From Alloalcanivorax venustensis ISO4 (lineage in GTDB: Bacteria > Pseudomonadota > Gammaproteobacteria > Pseudomonadales > Alcanivoracaceae): a stretch of 64,000 nucleotides of DNA. The DNA lies in the NCBI RefSeq assembly GCF_015356855.1, contig NZ_ARXR01000008.1, positions 62,001-126,000 on the forward strand, in the 5' to 3' direction. Below, in pieces: positions 27,497 to 36,946 of this stretch. The stretch's first letter is position 1. Every line of letters begins with the position of its first letter. The position numbers and the translations under genes are program-made. Under the pieces are notes generated by a model that saw nothing but the letters and a program-made list of their open reading frames with translations, searched no databases and had not been told where the DNA came from.

Positions 27497-27635
27497 AAAT
27501 TGGCTTTAGTCGATTTGGAATCCGGATGAGTTGTACGTGAGTAGAATAGCGACACTCATGGCTAAGTATGACATTACTTGTATTTTGCCGGTCCCTTATA
27601 ATACATCGGCGGCCCATGGTTCACTATCTAATAGG

Positions 27636-27870
27636 GCAATGCCCGGCGACCCGCGCCACAACGCCCTGTTCTTGTCGGCTGTCAAATGTTGACACCCAAA
27701 GGCAAAGCGTGATCTCCCAGCCCCATAGCCCTAAAGCTCACTATGTTGCGCGCCATGCGCTACTGACCCGGACAGATCAAGATCGTGAATGCTGATAACT
27801 GCATTAAAAGGGCGTTGGTCAGTGAGTCACGCCAAGAAAGGTGGAGACCTGAGGCGGCGATCGTGGGTTG
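27636..27870 (+). pseudogene. Remnant of an MBL-fold/beta-CASP nuclease gene, C-terminal part
   Basis: Base similarity to the intact nuclease gene is obvious at 27639-27684, where CGGCGACCCGCGCCACAACG occurs in both. Further on, QIKIVNADNCIKRALVSE aligns with the REIRLVHGDDQAKRGLAES segment at the C terminus of the intact protein. The frame is broken repeatedly, and the middle part is deleted. The remnant is directly followed by a ugd remnant. Confidence 0.75.
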
Positions 27871-27923
27871 ATTACAGCTCTCGTGAAACTAGGAATTATA
27901 GCACCCAATTTGGGACTTGCTCA

Positions 27924-28231
27924 ATGATAGAGGTGTTTTGGGTACGGGCTACGTCGCTTAGATACAATGCGTTGTAGTGACACAGGTTGATCATGATGTC
28001 ATCTGTGTCGACGTCGATCTGGATAAGGTTGGACGTCTCCACCGGAGGGATCCCCATGAGGAGCCGGACCTGGAAAGTCTGGTTAAGGAGAAAGTGGCGG
28101 TCTAAGGACTGCACTTTAGCACCGATGAAAAGGGGCGGTATCACAGGCGAGTTGAAGTTTATTGCCGTTGCTGCCCCGTCTGGTGAAGATGGCAGTGCGG
28201 ATCTGAAGCATGTGCATGGACGAGACCATTG
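27924..28231 (+). pseudogene. Remnant of a UDP-glucose 6-dehydrogenase gene
   Basis: Reading across frameshifts and one in-frame stop gives GVLGTGYVA, then DHDVICVDVDLDKV, EEPDLESLVKE and FIAVAAPSGEDGSAD. These match the start of Ugd ([47 protein letters not shown] of the intact gene at 2572). Only about the first 100 codons survive, ending 16 bases before the UDP-glucuronate epimerase gene, with which an intact ugd would have formed an operon. Confidence 0.85.
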
Positions 28232-28247
28232 AACTGGAAGGTAGACA

Positions 28248-29273
28248 ATGAAAGTACTTGTGACAGGTTGCGCCGGCTTTATCGGCTTCCACACCGCCCA
28301 ACGATTACTTAAGCGAGGCGACGATGTGGTCGGTATAGATAACGTCAATGATTACTACGACACGAGCCTTAAAGAGGCCCGGCTGAAAGAGCTGGATACG
28401 ACCGCTGCCCAGTCGGAAGGTCGGTATGAGTTTGTTCGCGGAGATCTGGCGGAGCAAACAGTGGTTGATGACTGCTTCAAAGCACACAAGTTTGACCGAG
28501 TCATTCATTTGGCGGCTCAAGCGGGTGTTCGCTATTCGTTGGAAAATCCTCACAGCTACGTGCGCAGCAATATTGTCGCCTTCACTAACATCATTGAGGC
28601 CTGTAGGTACGCCGCGACGCCACATCTTACCTATGCCAGCACCAGCAGCGTCTATGGCGCCAATACCAAGATGCCGTTTTCCGAGCACGACGGCGCGAAC
28701 CACCCTTTGCAGTTCTACGCAGCAACAAAAAAGGCCAACGAAATGATGGCACACAGCTATAGTCATCTGTTCGGTTTGCCCACCACCGGGCTGCGATTCT
28801 TTACGGTCTACGGCCCATGGGGCCGGCCCGATATGGCGTTATTTAAGTTCACCCAGAAGATTCTCGCAGGCGAACCGATTCCCGTTTTCAACCACGGTAA
28901 CCATACCCGTGATTTTACCTATGTGGATGATATCGTCGAAGGGGTGCTGCGGGCTAGCGACGACATCGCGGCCCACAATCCTGATTGGTCAAGTGGCGAC
29001 CCCGACCCCGCTAGTAGTAACGCCCCGTTTCGCTTGTTCAATATCGGAAATAATAACCCGGTAAAGCTGAGTGCCTACATTGAAGCGATAGAGTCATCTC
29101 TGGGAATTAAAGCTCAGAAAGAGCTACTCCCGCTCCAGCCAGGCGATGCTCCGGATACTTTTGCAGACAGCACCGAACTGAAAAAGGCTGTAGGGTATAA
29201 AGCAAAAACTTCAGTCGAAATCGGTGTGGCCAACTTTGTGAGCTGGTATAAAAGTTTTTACAACGGTAGGTAG
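28248..29273 (+). CDS. UDP-glucuronate 4-epimerase (CapI-like)
   Basis: A 341-residue extended SDR enzyme that converts UDP-glucuronate to UDP-galacturonate. Motifs: [14 protein letters not shown] (residues 7-20), [27 protein letters not shown] and the catalytic YAATK (about residues 151-155), with [14 protein letters not shown] typical of the GlcA epimerase group. The NDYYD and [12 protein letters not shown] blocks separate it from GalE. Its partner ugd has decayed just upstream, so UDP-GlcA must come from the intact ugd at 2572. Confidence 0.92.
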   Translation: MKVLVTGCAGFIGFHTAQRLLKRGDDVVGIDNVNDYYDTSLKEARLKELDTTAAQSEGRYEFVRGDLAEQTVVDDCFKAHKFDRVIHLAAQAGVRYSLENPHSYVRSNIVAFTNIIEACRYAATPHLTYASTSSVYGANTKMPFSEHDGANHPLQFYAATKKANEMMAHSYSHLFGLPTTGLRFFTVYGPWGRPDMALFKFTQKILAGEPIPVFNHGNHTRDFTYVDDIVEGVLRASDDIAAHNPDWSSGDPDPASSNAPFRLFNIGNNNPVKLSAYIEAIESSLGIKAQKELLPLQPGDAPDTFADSTELKKAVGYKAKTSVEIGVANFVSWYKSFYNGR

Positions 29274-29603
29274 CACTGGACTATCGTTTACGATTGTCTT
29301 GGCACATCGGTTCTGTGTACAACAATATAATTCTATTACTGGTGCTGTCGGCGATGAAACTGGATTGAAGATCAATTTTGTGAGCGGGTGCGGAGCCGGT
29401 AACAAAGCTTAAAACTTCGTAAGTGGCTTTATCAACAGGTATGAACAGGTTATAACAAATAACAAAAATTAAGAAAAGTACAGGTTTTAAAATCTATGCC
29501 GACCTTCTGTCAGAACTGTTTTATTAATGCTGCGTTACACTTTAACCCTTTAGGTTAAGTCAACTTATTGATTTTATTTCTTTCACGAGGCACTTGAGAG
29601 TTC
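29274..29603. other. AT-rich intergenic region
   Basis: No gene is supported here. It contains a small inverted repeat, TTAACC-5-GGTTAA (29542-29558), and several A/T tracts that could serve a promoter for the following glycosyltransferase. I see no remnant of a recognised gene. Confidence 0.4.
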
Positions 29604-30698
29604 ATGCAGGAGACTATTGTACATGTTATATCATCCACCCAATTAGGGGGGTTGGAGCGTCGGCTCGAAATGCTTTCCGAAAATTCAGGAAAGTCTTCAT
29701 ATACGCATGTGTTTATTTCGGTAGGTGGGGTGGCTTTAAAAAAGAGTTCGGCATGTAGACATTCAAGTGTTTTCTTTGTTTCTTCTGGCCGACCGTATAC
29801 ATACCGTCTAATGACGGTTTTGAGATTGTTTCTGCTATTTAGGAAGATATCTCCGCTGGCTGTACATGCCCACGGCGTTCACGCAATGATTCACTCTATG
29901 CCTGCAGCCCTGCTTTCCGGGGTCGATACTCGCATCGCGGAGTTCATAGGTATGGAAAAGACTTCAAAAAAAATTCGTTTTCTTCTGCGTATGATCCTTT
30001 TTCTTTCCACGACGATGTTAGGAATATCCCGCTCAGTGGCAGATTATCTGCGTGCAGAGTTCCCTATTCACGAAAAAAAAATAGGTTATATTTATAATCC
30101 GGTCTATCTTAGAAGCATGCCCGGTGAGCCTTTAAGTTCCGACGTCTTCCGTATTTGCGTGATAGCTAGGCTCGAACCCGTAAAAAATGTCGGAGCGTTG
30201 ATAGAAGCCTTTGCTAGGTTTTCGTTGTCTGTGAAATCTTCTGAGCTCTGGATCATCGGTAGCGGCTCATTGGAAAGCAAGATTAGAGAAATGGTAATAA
30301 AAAGAGGTCTAGAGAAAAATGTAACGCTTTTTGGATCTTTAAGAAATCCGACATCGAGACTATCTCAATCAAGTGTGTACGTGCAGCCATCTCTAACAGA
30401 AGCTTTTGGGATAGCGATTGCGGAGGCTATGCTATGCGGGATCCCGGTTGTGGTACCGGCGAATGCGGGAGTGGCCGATTTCATACAGGATGGAATTAAC
30501 GGGTGGGTAGTGCCCGATGTTTCAGTTGAGACCTTGACACATCATCTGCACCAAGCCCATGCCTGCTGGCCGGACAGACTTCAAAGTATGGGACGACGAG
30601 CAAAAACACAAGCCCAACTGAGTTTCTCTATTGAAAGTTACATTCGTAAACTAGACGATTTATATACTCACGGCGCTTTGCGCACAGTAGATTTTTAG
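29604..30698 (+). CDS. Glycosyltransferase family 4 protein
   Basis: A 364-residue GT-B fold enzyme. The donor-site signature PSLTEAFGIAIAEAMLCGIPVV (about residues 263-284) has the EX7E pair, preceded by the ICVIARLEPVKNVGALIEAF strand-helix. The N terminus has HVISSTQLGGLERR, the glycine-rich acceptor loop common to GT4 enzymes. Low GC, with codon use like the next four genes. It ends 7 bases before the next glycosyltransferase. Confidence 0.88.
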   Translation: MQETIVHVISSTQLGGLERRLEMLSENSGKSSYTHVFISVGGVALKKSSACRHSSVFFVSSGRPYTYRLMTVLRLFLLFRKISPLAVHAHGVHAMIHSMPAALLSGVDTRIAEFIGMEKTSKKIRFLLRMILFLSTTMLGISRSVADYLRAEFPIHEKKIGYIYNPVYLRSMPGEPLSSDVFRICVIARLEPVKNVGALIEAFARFSLSVKSSELWIIGSGSLESKIREMVIKRGLEKNVTLFGSLRNPTSRLSQSSVYVQPSLTEAFGIAIAEAMLCGIPVVVPANAGVADFIQDGINGWVVPDVSVETLTHHLHQAHACWPDRLQSMGRRAKTQAQLSFSIESYIRKLDDLYTHGALRTVDF

Positions 30699-30705
30699 GT
30701 TTCTT

Positions 30706-31917
30706 ATGAGTAAAAGAGTCATATTTGTTACCAACAACGGCCTCACCGACCATATAGGTGCCGCCCAGATCTTGCCCTATCTGGAAGGGCTTTCGAGGAA
30801 AGGGCATCGGATTGGGTGCATTTCAGTAGAACGAAATTGGGAAGAAGATGCTTACGTAGATGAGTTAAATACAAGAATCACCGATTCGCTTTCTAGTTAC
30901 GAACCTATCTTTACAAAAAAAAATTTAGTAGCGAAGCTATTTTCTCCAATCTTTCTGATTTCTAAGGTTTTTAAATTATGCAGAACGGTCCGCCCCGACT
31001 TTCTGCACTGTAGAAGTTATATGCCGCTTGTCGCAGTTTTGCTAGCAAATTTTTTTTATAAAATCCCGTTTGTTTTTGATATGCGTGGATTTTGGATTGA
31101 TGAACGTTTAGAAAGCGGCTTGTGGGACGAAAAAAAAATATGTTGGCGCATAATAATTTTTATTTTTAGGTTTTTGGAAAGAGAGGCTATACGAAAAGCT
31201 AGTTATATTATCGTATTAACTCATGATGCAGAAGAAGTGATACGAACGCATCCGTCCTATGATGGAGCGATGCTCAAGGTAATCCCTTGTAGTGTGGATC
31301 AAGATGTTTTCTGCGTTGATAAAAAAGAAAGACTGAGAAAGAGGGCGGAGTTAGGCTTCAAGGAGAACGAAATAGTATTAGCTTACTTAGGGTCTGCTGG
31401 ACCCTTGTATCGCGTCGATATAGTATACCAGTTGTATGCTAAAATGAAGAATGCGGGTCTTCTTCCGAAGCTCTTGTTTATTGGATCGCATGAGTCCAAA
31501 GCCCATGTGGTCGATGCTGCTGCTATAGGCATCGATATTAACGAGGACGACCTAATTTGCAGAAGAACGCCTCATAATCAAGTGCCTGTTTTACTCAACG
31601 CAGCAGATATAGGGTTATCTTTTAGGCTGCAATCTTTTTCTAGTTTGGGCGTTTCCGCAACCAAGGTTGGTGAATATTTGTCATGTGGATTGCCAGTTAT
31701 TTCATGCACGGGGGTCGGTGATATAAAAGAGATAATAGAGGATTTTAAGAATGGATACGTTCTAGAGAGCTTGGATGAGCATGAACTGAACGAGTTCGTT
31801 AATAAGATGCTGAAAGTCTCATTCTTCCCCCGTGATGATGTTCGGATGAGCTCAAAAAACTATTTCGATATGAACTTGGCGGTGAACAAATATGACGATA
31901 TCTATCGAGGAATTTAA
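30706..31917 (+). CDS. Glycosyltransferase (GT4-like)
   Basis: A 403-residue GT-B-like glycosyltransferase. The N-terminal domain has LTDHIGAAQILPYLEGL, FVFDMRGFWIDE and a central VLTHDAEEVI region; the C-terminal domain has LAYLGSAGPLYRVD and GVSATKVGEYLSCGLPVIS. The usual EX7E is weak, as in several capsule GT4 subgroups. It overlaps the next gene by 26 bases. Very low GC. Confidence 0.78.
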   Translation: MSKRVIFVTNNGLTDHIGAAQILPYLEGLSRKGHRIGCISVERNWEEDAYVDELNTRITDSLSSYEPIFTKKNLVAKLFSPIFLISKVFKLCRTVRPDFLHCRSYMPLVAVLLANFFYKIPFVFDMRGFWIDERLESGLWDEKKICWRIIIFIFRFLEREAIRKASYIIVLTHDAEEVIRTHPSYDGAMLKVIPCSVDQDVFCVDKKERLRKRAELGFKENEIVLAYLGSAGPLYRVDIVYQLYAKMKNAGLLPKLLFIGSHESKAHVVDAAAIGIDINEDDLICRRTPHNQVPVLLNAADIGLSFRLQSFSSLGVSATKVGEYLSCGLPVISCTGVGDIKEIIEDFKNGYVLESLDEHELNEFVNKMLKVSFFPRDDVRMSSKNYFDMNLAVNKYDDIYRGI

Positions 31918-32590
31918 TCCAGGGCCGAGTGATCACAATGTTCTATGCGTCGACGTATGCGGCACATTATATAATCAAAATACTACTGCCGATTTTGTGA
32001 AGTTCCACCACGATATTGTTGGCAATCGGTTGAGGAAATTTTTCTTGAACCTCATTAGTGGAGAAAGGAATCCACTGGTTTATGCGATGGTTTTAATTGG
32101 TAAAGTCATCAAAAAAGATATCCATAGAGATTTGTCTATTTTCTCACTTAAAGGAGAGGCAAGGTCATCCTTGCAAAATTCATCGCGTTTATACGTTCTA
32201 CATCTAAAAAAGTACGAAATAAGGCCTATCCACTCTTTTGTGGAGAGAATGCGCAAGGAAGGCTGGAAGCCCATCTTGGTATCTAATAGCTTAGATATCG
32301 TTATTGAAGCAATCGCTGAACAAATGTCAGTAGACATGGTCGCTTCTAAGCTCTCATGGTCTAATCACTGGTGTACCGGCCACATTGCTACCGACTTAAC
32401 TGGAGAAAAGAGACGCCATGTCGAACTTCTTCTGGGGTTATCATTAAGTGCCATAAATTGTGCTGTTGTTACCGATAACCGAAGCGATTCCGATTTGATT
32501 GCTGTGTCCACGGCCGCTTGGTTAGTTGCAAAGAAGAGTTGTCGTAAATGGATGGCCGCGTATCCCGAAGCGGACATTGTTATCATTTAA
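31892..32590 (+). CDS. HAD-superfamily hydrolase with altered motif I
   Basis: A 232-residue HAD-like protein. Motif I reads DVCGTLY (residues 21-27): the nucleophile D21 is kept, but the general acid/base at +2 is Cys instead of Asp. Motif II is ILVSNS, and motif IV TDNRSDSD supplies acidic residues. The cap helices lie between about 35 and 120. A HAD domain of this sort is often fused to or paired with UbiA-type prenyltransferases, and the next gene is UbiA-like. The changed acid may mean a non-phosphatase or a very slow enzyme. Start codon overlaps the upstream glycosyltransferase. Confidence 0.7.
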   Translation: MTISIEEFNPGPSDHNVLCVDVCGTLYNQNTTADFVKFHHDIVGNRLRKFFLNLISGERNPLVYAMVLIGKVIKKDIHRDLSIFSLKGEARSSLQNSSRLYVLHLKKYEIRPIHSFVERMRKEGWKPILVSNSLDIVIEAIAEQMSVDMVASKLSWSNHWCTGHIATDLTGEKRRHVELLLGLSLSAINCAVVTDNRSDSDLIAVSTAAWLVAKKSCRKWMAAYPEADIVII

Positions 32591-32620
32591 AATACAGTTT
32601 TGTTGCAGGAGATTATAAGC

Positions 32621-33451
32621 GTGTCCTCGCATCGATTGTTTTTCCCTTTTTTTTATCTGTTTATAAGTAGACTGAAGACTTTACCAGAGAAGGTCTCGTG
32701 GTTGCTCGTAAATCCTGTTCCGATTTTTATTACATCATGGCTTGTTTGCAAAAGCTTTTCGGTACCGCTTGTCGCTTGTTTTATACTTGGATTCTTAGCT
32801 TGGCAGTCTTTGTATGAAATAGGCTATTTGCAGAACGATGCGCTCACGACGGAGAAAGAAGCATGCCCAACGCTTAGGGTTTCTGAGTCCGTTCGTGAAT
32901 ATGTGCGAAGAAATTTTTTAGCGATTTCTGTTTTTCGTTTAACTTTGGCTGCTTTCTTGGTTTCTGCTATTGATATTGTGTCTTTAAACGGAATTGCTGT
33001 GAATTTGAAGGCTTTTTTTGTCGTTGCGGGTATAGGCTCGATATCCTTTTTATGTCACAACTTGGTTAGATCTAGGATTAATATTATTACTTACTTTTCC
33101 CTGAGCGCAACGAAGTATCTGGCGCTACCCCTGCTTTTTTACACAGGGGAGAGGCTTTCTATTCTCATTCTTGTTATTATTATGATTTTTCCGTTTCTTC
33201 GCACTTTGGAGCATGCACGAAAAAGAAAATATAGGTTCTTCTTTTTGAGATCAATCTTTAAGAATGTTGACCTTGTCCGGCCTTTCTATTACTTTTTAGG
33301 GTGCCTTATTTTTTGGCTCTTTTTCTCCGTTGATGGGTCTCTTGAAAGCCAAGTTGGCGCAGCGCTATTCACCTATTTTTTCCTGTTTAGAGTTTTGGCG
33401 TTTTTTTATTCTATATTTTTTAAACGAAGTGTGCCAGAGGCTTACAGATGA
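32621..33451 (+). CDS. Integral membrane protein, possibly UbiA-like prenyltransferase
   Basis: A 276-residue protein with about seven to nine hydrophobic helices. A loop reading YLQNDALTTEKE, then PTLR (about residues 70-86), recalls the first Asp-rich site of UbiA enzymes (ND-x-x-D, then P-x-x-RP), although several acidic residues differ. GTG at 32621 with CAGGAG at 32606-32611 is chosen over an earlier TTG. Pairing with the HAD protein supports a role in making a polyprenyl-phosphate sugar or similar. The family assignment is tentative. Confidence 0.45.
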   Translation: MSSHRLFFPFFYLFISRLKTLPEKVSWLLVNPVPIFITSWLVCKSFSVPLVACFILGFLAWQSLYEIGYLQNDALTTEKEACPTLRVSESVREYVRRNFLAISVFRLTLAAFLVSAIDIVSLNGIAVNLKAFFVVAGIGSISFLCHNLVRSRINIITYFSLSATKYLALPLLFYTGERLSILILVIIMIFPFLRTLEHARKRKYRFFFLRSIFKNVDLVRPFYYFLGCLIFWLFFSVDGSLESQVGAALFTYFFLFRVLAFFYSIFFKRSVPEAYR

Positions 33452-33530
33452 AATGGGGTTGGGTAAATACTTCTTTAGGTTGTTGTAGGAGGTCCGGATA
33501 AGCTTTTAAAATTGGATTATGAACTGTGAG

Positions 33531-33571
33531 ATTTAGCCAAACTAGTTTTGCTTTTTAAAGCGGCTAAATCG
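33531..33571. repeat. Inverted repeat in intergenic region
   Basis: GATTTAGCC (33531-33539) and GGCTAAATC (33563-33571) are perfectly complementary, with a 23-base loop. It lies in the 253-base gap between the membrane gene and the EpsG-like gene and may form an RNA hairpin. No run of T follows, so it is not a classical terminator. Confidence 0.45.
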
Positions 33572-33704
33572 TGTAGCGCGGGTGCCGTTTTTTGGTGCTT
33601 AAGGTCTTTTACCTAAACTATCGTCGTTAAAAACGCACAGATGGGTCTGCAACGGGATTTGCTGCTCGATATTTGATATAAAGTTCTGTTAAAGGTTTTC
33701 CCTC

Positions 33705-34748
33705 ATGTTGCCCTACTGGATCCTTTATTTTATTCCACTGATCGGCGTTCTTTTTGGTCGACGATTGGCTTCAGGTGCCCAACCCTTGATATGGGCGACT
33801 GTGGGTATAATTTTTACCTTTGTCGTCGGCCTGCGATACCAGGTCGGCGGTGATTGGTTTTCTTATCTTGACCATTTACAACGCGCTTCGATGATGTCTC
33901 TAATAGAGGCACTATTTCATGGCGACCCAGGTTATTACTTGGTAAATTGGGTGGTAGCCGCTATAGGTGGTGACATTTATGCAGTTAATCTGATATGTGG
34001 AGCCATATTGATGGCCGGCGTAGTGATATTTTCTCGTCGACAACCCATACCCACACTTGCTTTGCTCGTAGCTGTGCCTTACCTCATCACCGTAGTTGGG
34101 ATGGGCTATACCCGCCAAGCTGTGGCTCTTGGTTGTGTTTTGCTGGGTCTGGTCGCTCTTTCCGACGGTGGAATGCGTCGGTTCGCTATTGTGGTATTGA
34201 TCGGAGCCGCGTTTCATAAGTCGGCCGTTTTGATGCTGCCTATAGCTGCATTGGCGTCCAGCCAGAAACGAGTTTGGAATTTTTTCTGGGTTGGCGTTGT
34301 CTCCCTGGTGGGTGGCTATCTTTTTCTCTTCGATTCCGTCGATACCCTCTGGGAAAATTATGTGGAAGCGGAATACCATTCCGAGGGCGGGCTAATTCGT
34401 GTTCTTATGAATGCCGTTCCGGCGATTTTGTACTTGTTGGTACACCGCAAGCTCTCGCTTGGAGAGCAGGCCCGTCGACTTTGGTGGTGGATGTCGGTAT
34501 TCGCGCTGGCATGTATTCCGCTGGTTCTAATCTCTTCCACGGCTACAGACCGTGTTGCGCTGTATCTAATCCCGTTGCAGGTTTTCGTATTTTCACGGTT
34601 GCACGTGATCACTAACGACACTCTTCTCCGCGCCTACATCGTTACGGGTGTAATCGTGTATTACACTGCTGTGTTGGCCGTGTGGCTGTTCTTCGCTGCT
34701 CACGCCCATGCCTGGCTCCCCTATCAAATGTACCCCTTCGCCTCTTAA
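33705..34748 (+). CDS. EpsG-family polysaccharide polymerase (Wzy-like)
   Basis: A 347-residue polytopic membrane protein of the EpsG family, probably the Wzy polymerase that joins repeat units in the periplasm. The characteristic GLRYQVGGDWFSYL (about residues 42-55), then GDPGYYLVNW and MGYTRQAVALG, are hallmarks of the family, followed by AFHKSAVLM. Around ten helices. GC rises slightly compared with the block before. A polymerase plus a Wzx flippase (6369) and a WecA-type enzyme (42228) completes the Wzx/Wzy route. Confidence 0.85.
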   Translation: MLPYWILYFIPLIGVLFGRRLASGAQPLIWATVGIIFTFVVGLRYQVGGDWFSYLDHLQRASMMSLIEALFHGDPGYYLVNWVVAAIGGDIYAVNLICGAILMAGVVIFSRRQPIPTLALLVAVPYLITVVGMGYTRQAVALGCVLLGLVALSDGGMRRFAIVVLIGAAFHKSAVLMLPIAALASSQKRVWNFFWVGVVSLVGGYLFLFDSVDTLWENYVEAEYHSEGGLIRVLMNAVPAILYLLVHRKLSLGEQARRLWWWMSVFALACIPLVLISSTATDRVALYLIPLQVFVFSRLHVITNDTLLRAYIVTGVIVYYTAVLAVWLFFAAHAHAWLPYQMYPFAS

Positions 34749-34938
34749 TATTTCTATGTCCCCAGAAATCTATTACTGTTGTCTAATTTGGGGGCAGATA
34801 AGTAGTGTGGGAGCTTTATGTTGCGCGCGGGATGATATGACGCGGGAAGCTGAGAGTATACTTTAAAAATACTGCACTCCGAGCGTCCTGACGTTAGACT
34901 GTAAGACTGTATAAATCGGTAGATGGAAGGCCTTTTGA

Positions 34939-36939
34939 ATGAAGTATAGACCTGAGATTGACGGGCTGCGTGCCGTGGCAGTACTCCCCGTCATCCTTTT
35001 CCACGCTGGATTTTCATGGTTTTCGGGCGGCTACGTGGGTGTGGACGTTTTTTTTGTTATCAGTGGATACCTTATTACCTCAATATTGGTTGATGAGATG
35101 GAGAATGGGAGTTTTTCCATTCGTCGATTTTATGAGCGTCGCGCAAGGCGTATTCTACCAGCACTTTTCTTCGTGGCTTTGTGCAGTGTTCCATTTGCAT
35201 GGATGTGGATGCTGCCGTCGCAGTTTAAAGATTTTTCACAATCATTGGTGGCAATAAGTTTATTTTCTTCAAATATTCTTTTCTGGCGAGAGTCGGGCTA
35301 CTTTGCCCCTGCGGCTGAAGAAAATCCGATGCTTCATACGTGGACTCTCGCTGTCGAAGAGCAGTTTTATATCTTGTTTCCTATTCTGCTTTTAATGCTT
35401 TGGCGTTTTGGTCGAGACCCCATTTTTTATATTATCATCTTCATTTCAGCTGTTAGCTTGCTTTTTTCGGAATACGGTTGGCGCCATCATCCTACTGCGA
35501 ATTTTTATCTTTTGCCTACGCGCGCTTGGGAGCTCGGTGTCGGTGCGGCTTGCGCTTTCTTGCTGCACAATAAAAATCCGACGAACAACTCTTTTTTGTC
35601 TTACATCGGTTTGGTGATGATATGCTCATCGATTTTTTTGTATGACGAGACTATACCTTTTCCTTCGTTATATACGTTGGTGCCGGTTCTGGGTGTGGCA
35701 TTGATAATATTGTTCTCCTCCACTCAAAGTTTTGTGACAAAAGTCCTTTCAATGCGGCTTTTAGTGGGAATTGGTTTGATTAGCTTTAGCGCATATCTTT
35801 GGCATCAGCCGATGTTTGCGTTCGCACGAATAAGAGCGCTGGAGCCGCCTTCGTTGGGATTAATGTTTATCCTGTCTCTTGCCTCCCTGGCCTTGGCGTA
35901 TTTGACGTGGCGGTTTATTGAAGTTCCTTTTCGGAAAAGGAAAGGTGGACCTGTCGGGCAGTCAATTAATAAGGTGTTTTCAGTTGCGGCGCTCACGTCG
36001 TTTTGTTTTATCGCATTTGGCTTGTATGGCCATTTTAAAAATGGGCTTCCGTGGAGAGAATCACCCGCGGGTGAGCCTTTTTCATATTTTGAAATCGATG
36101 GATTATTGGCAGCAAATAACGGTTTGAGTCCAAAATGCGAAGGAGGTTTCGATTCGACGGGCAGCTGTGCCACAGGCGATGAGCCGGAAGTTATGATCTG
36201 GGGTGACAGTTACGCCATGCATCTTGCTGATGCCATCCTGGCCAGCGAAGGTCTCGGCAAGGCGCACATTGTACAGTTTACGAAATCAGTATGCGCCCCC
36301 ATCTATGAGATAGCACTTACCAATCAAAATTATGCTCCAAATTGGTCTAATGGGTGCGTTGAATTTAATGAAAGAGTGAAAGAATGGCTTTCTAATAACA
36401 AGAGCATTAAATACGTGGTGATGTCATCACCGATGGGAATAATCTATAGCGATATCTATTATAACGGTGAGGTCGTCGGTGTTGCCCCATCTTTGGTGTT
36501 AAAGAAAATGAATGAAACGGCGTCGCATATCCGCTCTCTGGGTAAAATGCCTGTTTTTGTATCGCCTCCGCCAAGAACCGGTCATGATCTTTCACAATGT
36601 ACTACCCGATCACAAATAATGGGCGTCGAGAGAGATTGTTCTTTCGCTACTAATAGTATATCTGAAGACCATAAGAAAGTCATGGCGTTTTTGAATGATG
36701 AGGCTTTGTCGGTTCCCGTAATTGATCTGTCCAGATATTTCTGTGAGCGCGACAAATGCAAAACTTCTTCAAATGGTATCCCGTTTTATCGAGATAAAGG
36801 TCACTTGTCGAAGCCAGGCTCTTCGCTGATCGGATCTCAGTTTGACCTTTTTTCTGATATAAAAAGAGCGGCGCATGCGAAAATGTTTAGTCCAAAGGGC
36901 GAGACTGACGTCAGCCAGATCGAATTGGGTCATTGGTGA
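34939..36939 (+). CDS. Acyltransferase 3 fused to SGNH domain (OafA-like)
   Basis: A 666-residue inner-membrane O-acyltransferase that probably acetylates the glycan. The membrane domain (about residues 1-360) starts RPEIDGLRAVAVLPV and contains GGYVGVDVFFVISGYLI and the HTWTLAVEEQFY motif. A periplasmic SGNH domain follows, with GDSY (about residues 421-424) and a C-terminal DKGH (about 619-622) that complete a Ser-Asp-His site. This is the layout of Salmonella OafA. Low GC at the start. Confidence 0.92.
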   Translation: MKYRPEIDGLRAVAVLPVILFHAGFSWFSGGYVGVDVFFVISGYLITSILVDEMENGSFSIRRFYERRARRILPALFFVALCSVPFAWMWMLPSQFKDFSQSLVAISLFSSNILFWRESGYFAPAAEENPMLHTWTLAVEEQFYILFPILLLMLWRFGRDPIFYIIIFISAVSLLFSEYGWRHHPTANFYLLPTRAWELGVGAACAFLLHNKNPTNNSFLSYIGLVMICSSIFLYDETIPFPSLYTLVPVLGVALIILFSSTQSFVTKVLSMRLLVGIGLISFSAYLWHQPMFAFARIRALEPPSLGLMFILSLASLALAYLTWRFIEVPFRKRKGGPVGQSINKVFSVAALTSFCFIAFGLYGHFKNGLPWRESPAGEPFSYFEIDGLLAANNGLSPKCEGGFDSTGSCATGDEPEVMIWGDSYAMHLADAILASEGLGKAHIVQFTKSVCAPIYEIALTNQNYAPNWSNGCVEFNERVKEWLSNNKSIKYVVMSSPMGIIYSDIYYNGEVVGVAPSLVLKKMNETASHIRSLGKMPVFVSPPPRTGHDLSQCTTRSQIMGVERDCSFATNSISEDHKKVMAFLNDEALSVPVIDLSRYFCERDKCKTSSNGIPFYRDKGHLSKPGSSLIGSQFDLFSDIKRAAHAKMFSPKGETDVSQIELGHW

Positions 36940-36946
36940 GCTTTGG

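Noticed and set aside
34749-34938. Possible sigma-70 promoter ahead of the acyltransferase (CTGACG / TATAAA, spacing 16)
   Set aside because: The -35 match is poor and such pairs are common in AT-rich DNA, so it is not listed as a feature.
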